A stretch of DNA of 64,000 bases, taken from NCBI GenBank assembly GCA_019722365.1, contig JADFUC010000767.1, positions 124,001 through 188,000 of the forward strand, written 5' to 3'. This DNA is from Lithospermum erythrorhizon (Eukaryota; Streptophyta; Magnoliopsida; Boraginales; Boraginaceae). Position numbers and translations under genes: made by a program. Positions 1 through 24,000 of this stretch are shown piece by piece. Within the stretch, counting starts at the first letter, position 1. The number at the start of each line of letters is the position of its first letter. Under the pieces are notes generated by a model. It had not been told where the DNA came from. It did no database searches and saw only the letters and a list, made by a program, of their open reading frames with translations.

Positions 1-25
1 ATCTTTCCATTATTTCCCTCTGTAG

Positions 26-11347
<11,322 letters not shown>

Positions 11348-12809
11348 AAACGATATTGATTCACAACGACCATTCCTTATCATGTTCTCGAGTTGGATTC
11401 TGTCACCTGTCCAAAGCTGCCAGTTAACTGATTTTTTCACTTTCCACCCTTTTGAGTACAAGTACTTATGTGCACCCTATGCTATAATGTATCTCTTCCT
11501 TGCTCAAAATAATTTTGTATCTCAAACTGAATAAATGGAGGACTAATGAAACAAGAGTGCTAAGTGAAATGCCAATTGTTCCAAGAATATGACACCAAAA
11601 GAACATCCAAATTGCACAATTTCCTTTTTTGCTCACCTATTACTATAATTCTACACTAGTCTGTCTAGTGATTTCTATTATAAGAAATTATAAGTCCAAT
11701 GTTATTATGAAAATAATTCGCCAATCTACTTTAATTTAATAGTTTCAGTTTTTTTTGGTGACTTTGTGTCAATTATTAATTATTAAATTTATTAAAAAAT
11801 ATAAAATTTATATAATTGGATTAAATGCTTTTAAAATACTTTTCGTAATATTATTTTTTTATTTATTTTTAATAATATAATTAAAGTAATTGAAGGTCAA
11901 TTTATATAAATATAGAGAATTGATTAAAATGATTGGAAGGGCCTAATATTTCGCTTAATACTGCGTGTGTTTGATAAGCCAGATATTTGTGACTCGCTTC
12001 AATAACATAAGATTCAGTTTGTTTTTCAATGATCATATTTAATATACATTATAATCTTAATTGATGTACATAATTTTAACTTGAATAAGAATTAAAACTA
12101 GACAACCTTAAAATTGGTGGAGTAGTTCCCGAATCAAATCACTCTCAATAAATTACTCCGTAGTTTTTTGTTACAAGAAAAAGGTTAGGTTGTGAGTAAC
12201 CTATTTGGTTGATATTTCATAGAAACCCTAATGGTTGAGATGAATTAAGGAGAATGTCTTTAAAATTAATACAGAAAAAGGAATCGAGATGAATCACAAA
12301 TATCGTTTGGATAATATTCGCGCCATTGTAGAATCTTTTTATATTAGTTTGAGGGTGAATGATTTTTAAGTTGAATATAGTCGTCCATAGATGAATACAG
12401 ATAAATCGTTTTCACAGATAAAATAATTTTTTTAGGCTCGACAGATAAATAAGGATGTTATCTTTCAATTTCACAGATATAAACAAAAGCAAAAGCGAGG
12501 CAATAAAGATAAATAATATTCATTTAGTTGGGGATAAATGATGAATAAGACCTAGTAGTGAAGTACTCGATAGTCGATACAATATATACTTTCACAAATA
12601 TTGTAAATGCTAATTCTCCGAAATTTCAAACCGACTTAACAACTTTTAGTATTTATCACTAGACCAACACATGTCTTCATAATCAATAAATTATTTTGTT
12701 GGACTTATTATATACAAAAACTCTATTTGCTCAACATATATATGCAAAACCAACCATAACATCCAATCAAGAACTCATTACATCATTCAATATTTGTTCC
12801 AATACGAGG
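11348..12809. other. 3' UTR of the kinase gene, then intergenic DNA and COQ10 upstream region
   Basis: The first 200-300 bp should hold the kinase 3' UTR; GAATAAA-like signals occur near 11530. About 11700-11950 is AT-rich and resembles a decayed MITE (AAATTTATATAATTGGATTA blocks). The rest up to the COQ10 start shows no gene. An upstream in-frame ATG at 12696 belongs to the same open frame as COQ10 exon 1 but gives an unusual N-terminus. Confidence 0.5.
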
Positions 12810-15800
12810 ATGCCTTGGTTTTCTTCGACAACAAAGGCACTGTCTCAATTAGCAACAAGGCATAATATACTCAAACAATGTACAAAATGTCCCAAAAATA
12901 ATGTCCATATTCAGACTAGAAAATTGAGTGGAATTTATGGGATTAAATCAGCTTCATTTTATTCAAATGGGGTTTTTGAAAGAGGAAATATGGGTGATTT
13001 TTCATTGTTTGAGGGTAGTTTTTTTGTTCAAAAGAGGGGTTTTTTAGGAGTTGGAGATGGTGATGAAGGCAATTCTTTATCAAAAGTTTATGAGGAAAAA
13101 CGTATTTTAGGGTAAAGATTTCATCTTGTTTCACATATTTGTTGTTTTTGAGCTATACCCTTTGTCCCAAAAGTTTGTCATGTTTGATTTTGATGGTTGG
13201 ATTATTATAATTTGAACTGAAATAATTGTGTACATATTGAATGATATTTGGTGAAGAATATGTGTAAAGATAGTATTTTTAATGAGTTTTGCTATTAATA
13301 TGATGATTTGATTCAATTCAAAGTTGTGTGTCAATTAAGCTGCAAAGTTTGTTAATTTTGACTATTGAAAATGAACTTGACAATCTTTTTTGGGATGGAG
13401 GGCGTATTTTTTGAGGATATGTTTGCTTGAGTAGTTCTATTGGATCACCACTCTGTTTGTTCGTAATTCGTGGAGTGTAGGGAAGAACTGGTGGAGATTT
13501 TAATCTAAAATTGTTTTAGTTTTTGGATTTTAAATAAATGTAGTATAATGTTGATATTGAACAATGTGCTGTTTACATATTTGGGAGTCTGATAGAATAG
13601 TCAGGTGTTTGATTTTTGGAAGGCACTGATATTTTGACTAGGTGATGGATAAAGGGTTAAATAGAGGCCTGATTCTCTCATTATACATATCTTCGTCTTC
13701 CTTTGCTTATGAAATTCAAATTTGTGATGTGCTTGAATGGGTTAACAGAAAAAACATGGATGGTAGTTACGCAAGGATTCAAGTCAGTGTAGCATCAACT
13801 TGTCATCTGTTAGTGTTGTAGTGCCTAGGTAATTTGTTCGAGTTATACAATGAGTATTAGCTGGAGTGTTTGCTTTTTATCTTAACATAAAGGTTGAATA
13901 TGTTATGAAATTTATTTGTAAGTTTCAAAAGTTTAAGCATCGCCAGAGTTAGTAAAATTAATCTGAAATTCCAGGATAGTCCGGGTCATCTTCACTAAAG
14001 GAATGTTGAATGTTGTCCACCAGCATTATTACCTGACTGCATTTGTAACGAATTTATTGGATGATTATGATTTTTGTGTCATCTTAAGTAAAAATTCCAT
14101 TTCAGTCTAATTTGTTATAGGTCGTAGTTATTGTAGGATTTCTCTTCATCCAGATTTAATCAGTCCAAAATATTGTGAATTGGAACTTTGTGGTTAAATT
14201 GTATCTCTAATAATGTTAGGTATTCGCCAGAGCAGTTGTTTGCAGTGGTTTCTGATGTGGACAAGTATGAAGGTTTTGTCCCATGGTGTCAGAAATCTAA
14301 GATAATTTGTCATTTCCCAGATGGGTCTTTTGATGCAGAGCTAGAAGTTGGTTTCAAGTTTCTCCTTGAAAACTATGTATCTCATGTAGAAATGAAAAAA
14401 CCAAATTATTTAAAGGTGGTGATACTAAAGTATTTTATTTGTTTTAGTTGTGTTCATATTAAATTCAAATATGGTTCGTATATGATATGCAGTTTATTGA
14501 AGTTTTAATTAGGTTCGCATTAGTGAGCTAATGACTCGCATATGTATTAGACCAATATTCCATTTGTTTGTCATCTAAATGATTTATTTATGTGGTTCAG
14601 TATTCTCCTGTATTAATGTGTTATTACATCAGTTATCATCTGAAGCAATTCTCTCATAGTATAATTGAGAAGCCACCGGCTTAACATTTTAAATCAATTT
14701 TATATATTTCCCGTTTGTGGATATATGCAACGCTTATTCAATTTTGGAAGAAAGGATCGGATAAGTTATTGTACCATCCTTTCTCTCTCTTTTATATCAG
14801 AAATAAGGATAAAAATATTTCATTGGTTTTCTGTGTTGGCATTAGTTGGATGTATCTGTTATACTGGTTTTGATCTTATATATGCATTTATGCATAGCAG
14901 ACATTAGCAGTGCATGATAATATGGGCAAGGAATGAATATTTGCATACTGTAGTCCAGTATATTGCTTTTCTTTTTTTAAATTACTGCTCAATCTGTTCT
15001 CACAGATGTTTAATGTTACTTGAAGACTACAGTATCTCAAAGTGCCCTTTTTGATCATCTTATAAATGTATGGGAATTCAACCCAGGAACTGTCCCGGGA
15101 ACCTGCGACCTTTATTTTCTTGTGGACTTCAAGTTTCAGTCGCCTTTTTACCGTCAGGTAAGCTTCTTGAAATTGATGTTTAAAATTTCAATTAAAAAGT
15201 TTTTATACAAGTATTGTTATAGATTCGTTTAACATGATTTATCATTCTCGTTACTAATGTTTTATTAATTCCTGGTCTTTTGACTTCTGGAACTTCTTGA
15301 TTTCATTTTCTTTGCTTGTGAGAGGAGGAGGGTCAGTGGTAGGAGACATATGATTCTATAACTCATAATAAGTGAATATAGAATTAAGAAGTTACCTTTT
15401 ACAAAAGGTGGACTTATTTGGTTATTATAAAATCTTTGTCTCCTAATTTCGCATCCTTATTATTTGAGCCAACGGTTCACTAACACGTTACAAATAATCA
15501 ACTTAAAGAAGTAGCAGTGATCTGGATTTGACTAATGTGAGCAGAGTATACGATGGAAAAGTGAATTGTGTCTTCCCTTTCTTACTCCTCTATATGATGA
15601 TGTTCAATCCGGAAGGTTAAATCTGATTTTCATCAAACATAGTTCAATTTATTCATTAATCCATCCTAAAATAAATGGTTCTAACACATGTACACCAGTT
15701 AAAGCCTTGCATTTCCTAGATCACTGTTGTAGAATTGGGCATTCTTTCAAGCTTAAGTTGAAGAGGACACCAATCTGAGAATGCTAATGTGTTTTGTTTA

Positions 15801-16477
15801 ATGCTAACTAATAGCCCCACCAACACCATCAGAATTGTTATTGTAGATCCACTGGAATGAAAATTCAAGTTCCAAATGGACCAATACACCGTTTTGAAAT
15901 GTAAACATTCACAATTTGTACGACCGTATGCACATCAACTAAACCTTCAATCCTGAAGGTGTTCTAATATGATGTACTAACTAGGAATATTTTTATGATA
16001 TGATGGTAAGAAAAATCTATGGTGTGATAACTAGGATTATCAGACAGCTGAATTTCTCATCTATATGCATTGGTCAGTATCCAAGGGTGTCGTGTGTTGT
16101 TACTTTGACCTATGATGATACATTGATTAGTGGTACTCCAATCCTATCCTCAAGCAAAGTTCTTCAATTTTATGGAAAATCATAAATTTCCATTAATTTA
16201 TTTAATATATAACATGCAAACGGGATAAGACGGACTGGTTTATCTTGGGAATGGGATTTGCTAGTGAGGGGCTCTTTCCGCGTTGAGTTTTTACCGGGGC
16301 CTGATGTATTGATTCATTGGTGTCTTGAATTATCCTCGTCCTGAATTATGATTTTTCGTTTTGCAGTTTTCAAACATGTTCTTCAAGGAGGTGGTTTCTT
16401 GCCTTGTCGGTTCATTTGATGAACGCTGCCGCTTGATCTATGGGCCAGGTGTTCCGCTAGAGAAATCATATCATTGA
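12810..16477 (+). CDS. COQ10: Coenzyme Q-binding protein COQ10-like (START domain), mitochondrial
   Basis: Four exons, 12810-13111, 14220-14415, 15026-15157 and 16367-16477, join in frame to 246 residues. COQ10 proteins bind ubiquinone at the mitochondrial inner membrane and are needed for its biosynthesis and use in respiration. Residues 1 to about 95 are Arg/Lys/Ser-rich, fitting a mitochondrial presequence. The domain opens RILGYSPEQLFAVVSDVDKY, then FVPWC, and continues through exons 2-3 to a C-terminal helix (FFKEVVSCLVGSFDERC). This order is the polyketide-cyclase/START-type fold of COQ10. I chose the ATG at 12810 because the protein then starts MPWFSSTTKALSQ; an ATG 38 codons upstream is in frame but adds a sequence unlike a presequence. 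Intron 1 holds a Stowaway-like MITE at 13157-13404. The exon 3 acceptor (TTGAAG) is weak but phase-correct. Confidence 0.9.
13157..13404. mobile_element. Stowaway-like MITE in COQ10 intron 1
   Basis: Bounded by TA. The ends read CCCTTTGTCCCAAAAG and, reversed, CGCCCTCCATCCCAAAA, which pair as terminal inverted repeats. About 248 bp, AT-rich, non-coding. Confidence 0.65.
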
Positions 16478-17119
16478 AGTGCCTAACCATTGTTGCATAT
16501 TGTTGTTTGAGATGGATTATTTCTGATGACTACAGAGTTTGGAGAACTGCAATAAGATGAGAAGTCTTAGTATGGTTCATGATGCTAAAGCAGCATCTAC
16601 AACATGATGTCCTCCGAACTACATAGCCTAGGACACTAGTGGATCTTATGTTACACTTTTGTGCGATACTCTCTATTATACTTCTATTATTTGTCAATTT
16701 TTTTCAATCTTTTAAACATCCTACTTTATCGAATCATATTTCTATTGATGTCTACTACAAAGACTGTTTGGGGGTTTATTATGGTAGTCTCTTCAGCTAG
16801 TTGTTATCTATACTCTTTAAATGAACTTGTTCATACGCTTATCAATGTATCCGACAAACATCAGATGATCATATTGTAGCAAAGGCGAATTTGTTATCCT
16901 GAACCAAAAGTATTAATTTTCACAATTTGAAGTTCATGTAGTCATTATTGTGATGCATTCCAATATATTCGGTTGAAATTTTATTTCATCTTTGTTACCA
17001 AGCATTCTCGAGTTCAGAAGTTCAGAGGCTTCATGTTAATTCTGCCTCCACAAAGAATAATGTAATCCTCCTTTTGGAATGTAAATATACTTATTTTGGA
17101 ATAATATGGTCAGAGGACC

Positions 17120-17224
17120 AAGCAAATGAAGAGATAAGTGGGGCCCTGCTATCCCCTTTGCCATGTAAGTTAGTGAACTATGCAGATGTTGTAAAGGTAC
17201 TTATCTGAGTCCATAGGGGGGAAA
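17120..17224 (+). promoter_or_regulatory. Probable leader/promoter-proximal region of LHCA5
   Basis: AGAGATAAGTGG near 17131 contains GATAAG, an I-box element typical of light-regulated photosynthesis genes. It lies about 90 bp before the ATG, so it may fall in the 5' UTR or the core promoter. No clear TATA box is visible. The match is short and the role is inferred. Confidence 0.3.
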
Positions 17225-18720
17225 ATGGAAGTTGCTCTTGGAAGAGGTCCACAAATTCTTTCATGCACTACCTCCTCTTCCTTCATAGGGAAAAGTTCAC
17301 ACAGAACATCTCTATGGAGAGGAATCCCTCTTTGGCCTTCAAAGGTTGGCCATTCAAATAAACGCTATATTGCGGTTCAAGCTCAGCAGCGTCCTACATG
17401 GCTTCCAGGACTGGATCCGCCTTCTTATCTTGATGGAACGTAAGAGCATCTATTAACACGCCTATGTGATGTTCTCGTTGTCTTTAATTATATTAAGAAG
17501 GGAAAGATCGAAAAGGAAAATTTAGAGGTTTCATTATGCTACTACTTGTAATATCTTTGTGCATGCATTGGTCGAAACTAATAAATTTCTATGATCCGCA
17601 ATAGACTTGCTGGAGATTTTGGATTTGATCCACTGGGGCTAGGAGAGGATCCTGAAAGCTTGAAATGGTATGTACAAGCAGAACTAGTGCATTCACGTTT
17701 CGCAATGGCTGGGGTAGCTGGAATTCTCTTTACTGATGTAAGTAATTGAATGTTTCAAATAAAAATAATGAGTTCTTGAAATGTTCTTGCTATTTGCATG
17801 TTTCAGATTTTAAACCATTACTGCTACTAATATTGGTTTGAGAAACATAAATACATGTTTACAAGGCTTTTGTTTGACATTATTGTATTGATGAATGATG
17901 ATTTCCCCCTCGAATAATTTGTCTCGTCTTTCAGTAATTTCAACACTTCTTTGCAGTTGCTTCGTGTACTTAGATTAAAAGACTTGCCAGTTTGGTATGA
18001 AGCAGGGGCCACAACATTTGATTTTGCTAGCACCAGAACCTTGCTAATTGTTCAGCTTATCTTAATGGGGTTAGAAACTCATTACTTAACTAGTTTGTTA
18101 CTCCTATATTTAGTACCCTTTTATAGAATCAAAGGTAATGACAAATTGTGTTCTTCTGTGTGGCTATTCTCAGGTTTGTCGAAACGAAAAGGTACATGGA
18201 TTTTGTTAATCCAGGATCTCAAGCCTCGGATGGACCGTTCATAGGAATGGAAGCTGCACTAAAAGGCTTAGAACCTGGGTAATCTCCATAAGTGCCCCTT
18301 ATAGTTAACCCTTAGATTGCTTAAATCTAAAAGTTCTTGTCCTAGGATTGTAAGCTTGAGAGTCGGTAAATTGTGTACTTATATATTCTTACAATTCCAT
18401 AGGTACCCTGGTGGCCCGTTTTTCGACCCTCTTGGTTTAGCTAAAGATATAAAAGGTGCTAATGAATGGAAGATGAAAGAGATCAAGAATGGTTTGTGTT
18501 ACTCTCAACTTCTATTAAGAGTTCATTTCTATCCTTTTGAAGTTCTTTAATGAGAATGTAACTTTTAATTTGTACTATAGGACGACTAGCAATGATAGCA
18601 ATGTTGGGGATTTTCGTTCAAGCGCGAGTAACTCACGTTGGCCCCATCGACAATCTTGTGGAGCATCTTTCTGATCCTTGGCATAAAACCATAATTCAGA
18701 TCCTCTCAGATGGTTCTTAA
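17225..18720 (+). CDS. LHCA5: Photosystem I chlorophyll a/b-binding protein, LHCA5-like
   Basis: Six exons, 17225-17439, 17605-17737, 17957-18069, 18174-18278, 18403-18491 and 18581-18720, join in frame to 264 residues. Residues 1 to about 52 form a Ser/Arg-rich chloroplast transit peptide. The mature part begins with [16 protein letters not shown]. Helix 1 carries [11 protein letters not shown] (98-108) and helix 3 carries [14 protein letters not shown] (215-228), the two Glu-Arg chlorophyll-binding LHC repeats; helix 2 is around [20 protein letters not shown]. The C-terminus has [16 protein letters not shown], shared by PSI antennae. The motifs and length match LHCA5, a low-abundance PSI antenna that helps attach the NDH complex to PSI in Arabidopsis. 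The assignment over LHCA2 or LHCA6 comes from remembered resemblance. The 3' end lies 308 bp from the convergent PMI2-like gene. Confidence 0.92.
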
Positions 18721-19028
18721 TTGTCCAATTTTAAGTTTCATTTCTAGCATATTGCATTTTCTAGCATACTGCATTGGAATTGTCATGTTCATACATTATG
18801 AATATTACATAAAACAATCAAGCTAAATATCAATGCATTTAACAAGGATATAAATTCAACAAAAAGATACAAATCTCATCTATTTATGGTATCATACATA
18901 AGAATACATAAATTATACAACACCTACTTCCAAAAAAAGTCATCCTAATTTGTGATAATCATAGACATTTTCAGAGAATACAACAATGGTACAAAAAATG
19001 TGATTACATGTATGGAGGATTAAACAGT
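18721..19028. other. Short tail-to-tail intergenic region
   Basis: 308 bp between two convergent stop codons, AT-rich, with no reading frame. It must hold both 3' UTRs and both polyadenylation sites, which may overlap. Confidence 0.7.
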
Positions 19029-21303
19029 CTACGATGCTTTCTTTTTACCCATAAACATGAAGAATTTAGGGAAGATGAATTTTTTCTTCTTCTTTGCCAT
19101 GCTTGTTTCAAGAGATAAAATCTCTTTGTAGTTTTGCTCTATTTCTGCTTTTGTATGTTTATGTTCTTGTATTGGTGCTTGTCCTGATCTTGGGCTTCTT
19201 TGTTGAAGCGATACAGATTCACGTTTGCCTTTGTTTTTCTCATTAGCTTCTTGTCCAGCTTTCAATTGTTTCTGGTCATGTTCAGCTCTCAGGCTTCTCC
19301 ATTTTTGCTCTGCTTCTAACTTCCCTTTCTTCGCGATCTCAGCCTTCTCTAACTCAATTTGTAGCGTCTCCTTTTTTTCATCTATTTCAAGTTTCATTTC
19401 TTCTAGGGTGTGCAGGTTAGTAGTCTCAGATTCCTTGGCCTGTGCTTGCTTGCTGAGATCAAGATATTCCTCCATGGATAGAGTTACTACATTTGGTGAA
19501 TTCTCAATATCAGTAGCTGTATCTGCCAGCTTGTTAGAATATTTTGCAGCCTCTATCTCCTTTTGTGTGGCAAGCAATTGACTCTCCATGGCTCTAGCTA
19601 CTAGCTTTGCCTGTGCGGATTCCTCCATCGCCTTCATTACTTGTGACCTAATCGAGTTCAACTCAGCTTCAACCGATGCAACATCGGGTGATTTCGTCCC
19701 ATCTGACTGTAAGGATGTGGCGAATACCTTGAAATGACTTACTCCATCTATTGTTTTCTCAAGATTAGCCCTCACTTGTTCAAGTTCCTTTTTCGCCGAT
19801 GCAATTGCAGTGTGTATGTTATTTTTACTCATGTTTTCGAGTTTTTCCAGATTATCACCATCATTTTCCTGATTCAACTTCGAATCCATGTAAGAAGACA
19901 GTTCACCCTTCAAACTTTGAAGCAATGTTGATGCTGCATCAATTTGGGACTTGAGGTCCCTAGCTGAACAAATCTCCTTGTCTAACCTTTGTAGATCTTC
20001 CTCAGCTTCTTTCAACTCCTTCTCTATGTTAAGCATTTCTTCATTTATAGCCATAGCTTTTCCAGCTCTAATTTTTTCTCCTTCAAGATGCTCTGCATTG
20101 ACAGCCTCCAACGATGCCTTCGTATTTATAAGCTCAATAGCTAAATACTCAATTCTTTTCTCAACTTCTTTCGATGTCACGACAGCTTCCTCAGCTTTCT
20201 TGATTGCAGCATCTCTCTCCGACGCTAATAAAGAGAAGTCATTTTGCAGCTTCTCAAACTCGTCTCGGACGATTTTGAGTTCTGCAATTGCAGCAGCATG
20301 CCTTGTTTTAGCAATCTCAAGTTGTGCCTTAGCTGAAATGGTAACTTCATTATCAATCCCTTTCTCAAATTCTTCCACCCTTAGCTTTGCTTGTTGGGAC
20401 TCCTGTTTTGCTTGTTGCTCTTCTCTATGTGCTTTCTCTAGATGAAGTTTCAATTCTTCAATATGTTCATTTGTCATCTCCAATTCCCTCAGGACTTGGA
20501 ATCTATCTTCTTCAGCATCTGCACATTCTTTTTTGCACATTGGAATCTCCTCTTGTGCTTTGTCTAGTTCTGTTTCTATCAACTTTCGTCTCTATATAAA
20601 CATATCATAAAATTCAGTTTCATGAGATTAATGGATCCTTTATTTGCACTAAGTAGAAAAAAAGACTTCAGTTTAGGGATACCTAAGCTAGTTTCATACC
20701 CATAATGACTCAACTCGGGCATAAACAATTTTTTACATTTTGCATGTAAATGTACTCGAGCATGTGATACCTAAGCTAGGCGCATTTTGGATACACAATC
20801 AATATCAGTATCCGGATTTAAGCACCAAATTCGGATGCTTGAATTAGAAAGTATACCTCCACAGTTTGTTCTTTGTGAGCCTTCCAATCAAGTATTCCTC
20901 CAAATTTAGAAACAGCATCCTTAACAGATTCAATGGGAGCTTTTGTATCAATTGCATCCAGGTTCTGATGATTACTTGGGCTATTATCATATGATGGGAC
21001 TATGTTAGAACCATCCTCATTGTTCAAATCAGGACTACTAACTAAGGAACCAAAACCTCCTTTTGAATTTGGAGCAGATTCTTGAGAAGTCTCATTTGTA
21101 TGAACTTTGATTCTACTTAAAGAACCACAACCTATTGCCATCATTTGTCTAAGTCCCATTTCTTGTACAGTTTTGGGGGTGTTATTAGCATCTTCAGAAG
21201 GTTTCAAGGCACCTTCTTCATCCTTTTCTGGATAGGATACTACTCGTAAACTCGGATAATCCGGATTAAGACATCTTTCCTCTTTACTATTCACATCCTC
21301 CAT
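19029..21303 (-). CDS. PMI2: PMI2/WEB2-like coiled-coil protein (WEB family, chloroplast movement)
   Basis: Two coding exons, 21303-20857 and 20591-19029, give 669 residues. Residues 1 to about 120 are polar and low in structure. About 125-149 is the WEB-family signature ([12 protein letters not shown] then [11 protein letters not shown]), continuing across the intron into [17 protein letters not shown]. The next 480 residues are almost all Glu/Lys/Ala/Leu heptads, a long coiled coil. The tail is very basic with aromatics ([14 protein letters not shown], then GKKKAS). In Arabidopsis PMI2 pairs with WEB1 in the cytosol to control chloroplast photorelocation through actin filaments; length (607 there) and layout agree. 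I chose the ATG at 21303 because the longer open frame starts with TTG, not ATG. A 5' UTR intron is likely: acceptor near 21373 and donor GTATGG near 21969. Confidence 0.88.
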
Positions 21304-21373
21304 TGCCAAAAATGTACTATGAAGCTCCAAAGGATACTTGAAATCCAAACCACAAAGCCTTGGATTTGAAGCC

Positions 21374-22045
21374 TAAGTCATAACAAAAGAAAAAAAAAAC
21401 TATGAGCAAAACTTTTTAAAAGAAAAAAACAAATGATGATGAAAAAGTAAATCAATGTTGTATGTTATATTTATACATAGATCGTTTCAATAATGATTAT
21501 ATATTTAACTTAAAACAATTTTTAAAACAAACAAATTCCTTTAAATTTTATGTTCGTTTAGTTATTGGTATATATAGCATTGGCATTTTTTAATCAGCAA
21601 CGTTTCCAAACAAGATTCAACATGCAAAATTCGAAATAATGTGCAAATGCAATATGCATATCCACAAGAGAAAAACACAATCCAACGATCAATTTCATTT
21701 CGGTATAATAATTACTAATGCACATAGAATACATTAAATACAGTTAGCATCCAAAGAAGATATATAATAGAGTATTCAACATATTGCTTGGTCACCTAAC
21801 CAATTTCAAAAGAGGGGAAACTTCCATATTTTATTATATTATTTATCATCATTCAATATAAAAAAAATCCTATCTAGAATTCAATTTTAATATGATTAAT
21901 TCATCTTTGAATAATATGATCATAATTAAGAGGGTTAATTCGAAATGAACAAGTGAGAGAAAACCATACCAGAAGATCATGAACGAAAGAGAAAAGTTAA
22001 AAGTTGAGATAATATTGCTTCAAATTAAAGAATATATTTATGTAT
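21374..22045 (-). promoter_or_regulatory. Probable 5' UTR intron and promoter of the PMI2-like gene
   Basis: On the minus strand GACTTAG followed by GCTTCAAATCC (about 21373) looks like an acceptor. CTTCTG followed by GTATGG (about 21970) looks like a donor after a short exon at about 21970-22010. A TATA-like CATAAATATATT lies at about 22029-22040, just upstream. All of this is inferred from splice-site and TATA resemblance only. Confidence 0.4.
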
Positions 22046-22121
22046 TTATTTGTTGTTTATAACGCTTTAAAATATTATTTGGTTTAAATAAACCAAAAAA
22101 ATGAGCAATGAAAATAAATTA

Positions 22122-22355
22122 CTCCCTCCATCCCATAAAGATTATCCATTTTTTTTTATAATTTTAAACTTTGATCTTAAATATATTTGTTTGTATTGTA
22201 TAATATTTTATAAAAAATATATCAATGGAAAGAATTTGAAATGTAATTTTTATTGATATAATTTTCATTAAGTATTATATAATACAAACAAAAATATTTA
22301 TGATCAAAATTTAAGACATAAATAAAAAGTAAAAATGTAAAATCTTTCCGGAGAG
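22122..22355. mobile_element. Stowaway MITE upstream of the PMI2-like gene
   Basis: The left end is TA then CTCCCTCCATCCCATAAAG; the right end is CTTTCCGGAGAG then TA. The interior is symmetric around AATATTTTATAAAAAATAT, so the element can fold on itself. 234 bp, non-coding. Confidence 0.7.
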
Positions 22356-24000
22356 TATACCTTTTTTAGTCAAAAAAAAATATATATATAATATAACAAG
22401 GGACGTACACTATGCATGGAATCACCGTTTTGTTAGGAAAATTTTAAACCACGATATAAACAACTCAAATATATGTGTTCGCAATTAGAGCAATCAGATC
22501 GGCTCCTCTAAAAACTATTCTAGAGATTGAAATTGAAAAAAAATGTAGCAAAAATCGTGATATCATTTCTAAAATAAAAAGGAAGCCCATAAAATTGTTC
22601 ACTCACCCTATTCACCCCCTAAATTTATACTCTCCCTATTTTGCAGTTATTTTTTCTCCCTCATTTTTCATATTTTTCAGTTATATAAAAACGTAAAAGT
22701 AAAATAAATAAATATTTTCATCATATCCAAATATAAATTAAAAAGATCTTTCATTCAACATCCATATTTAATATATTTTATTCTTTTTAAAATTTACTTT
22801 TACTATAAATTTCTATTGGCATACTTGAAATATTTAATTTTTTTAATTTTGTTAATAATGTGAAACAAGTAAAGAAGATACATAAACGTGGAACCCAAAA
22901 AAAAATAAAAAAATGAAGGTTGAGAATGAATTTTATAAAATTATAAGGAACCTACACGCTTCTAAAATGTGATTTATTTTAAGCAAATGACAAATAATAT
23001 AATATTAAGCGGTTTGTCTCTCAAAAATTATAGTTAATTAAAAAAAAATCTTACACATTTACTAATTTAATTCTTTCTTTTATATACTAAACCTTAGACT
23101 ATTAGTTAAGAAACTAAATTGTAACACAAAATAATTACGAGTATCAAACTAATTTGAGCATGTAAGCTCCACGTTTAGTTTATATGACACAAATTAAACA
23201 AGCAAATATCAAGTATACATAAAACCTTTGAAGAATGGATGAAACTAGGGATCCTAGTGTGACGAATTCATACTTTGAACAATGGATGAAGGGCCCAGTA
23301 TGTAAACATAAATGGTATGTCAATTCCTATTATACCAATTGCACTATAACAAATAAATTATAATACTTTTTTGCAAATTTTTATAACATAATTTCATGTT
23401 CCATATTAAGAATTATACATGAATTGACACAAGTGACCCATGCCTTTAGAAATCAGTATTAAGACATGAATTGCCTCAAATCTATAGTTACTATAATTTG
23501 CCCGATAACATAAAATCATTTAAATCTATATCTATATATCTTCTAAAAGTATGGATTACATAATGTGTTTCTTCCATTTTTGTGAAGATCAAAATATCTC
23601 TACAAATAAAGTTACTTTATTTAAAATAAATAATTATATTAATATATTTTATTTATGATGATTATAACTCATTAATTTGATTGGAAGTTATGTGACTCAT
23701 TATTTCCACAACTTGAAAGTTACAAAAAGGATAAAATTATATTTATGTATTTTAATTCATAATAATTATAACTCATTAAATTGATTGGTGGTTACAAATG
23801 CAATAATGATGAATGAATTTTATTAATTCTTTAATATTTATGTAAAGGATTAAATATTTTTTTGTAAAGGATTAAATATAATTAAAAGATATCATGGGAG
23901 TTACATGAATTTTTTTATTTCTTTAATTTTATGTAAAAGATTAAATAGAATAAACAAGGTTTAATCGAAGTCACATGATTCTATATTTTTACCCCTTGAG
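22356..24000. repeat. AT-rich intergenic DNA with short interspersed repeats
   Basis: No gene is visible. From about 23640 onward a block near ATTATAACTCATTAATTTGA, ending in GTTACATGACTCATTATTTC-like sequence, occurs at about 23660-23720 and about 23755-23800. Similar blocks occur at 24655-24760, 26090-26150 and 26230-26300. This looks like one non-coding repeat family scattered across 23.6-26.3 kb. The class is unknown. Confidence 0.45.

Noticed and set aside
12696..12809. In-frame upstream ATG as the COQ10 start
   Set aside because: The added 38 residues do not resemble a mitochondrial presequence, while the ATG at 12810 gives a normal Arg/Ser-rich start. RNA data could overturn this.
14188..14219. 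ATG at 14188 as the start of a separate small gene
   Set aside because: The open frame continues through the COQ10 exon 2 region; the TTAG acceptor at 14216-14219 joins exon 1 in phase, so the upstream part is intron.
19225..20445. Open frames on the plus strand opposite the PMI2-like coding exon (19225-19581, 19951-20445)
   Set aside because: Shadows of a Glu/Lys/Ala-rich coiled coil on the other strand, giving Ser/Phe/Leu-rich text with no domain.
21304..21348. Upstream extension of PMI2-like exon 1 to 21348
   Set aside because: The codon there is TTG, not ATG; the first ATG of the frame is at 21303.
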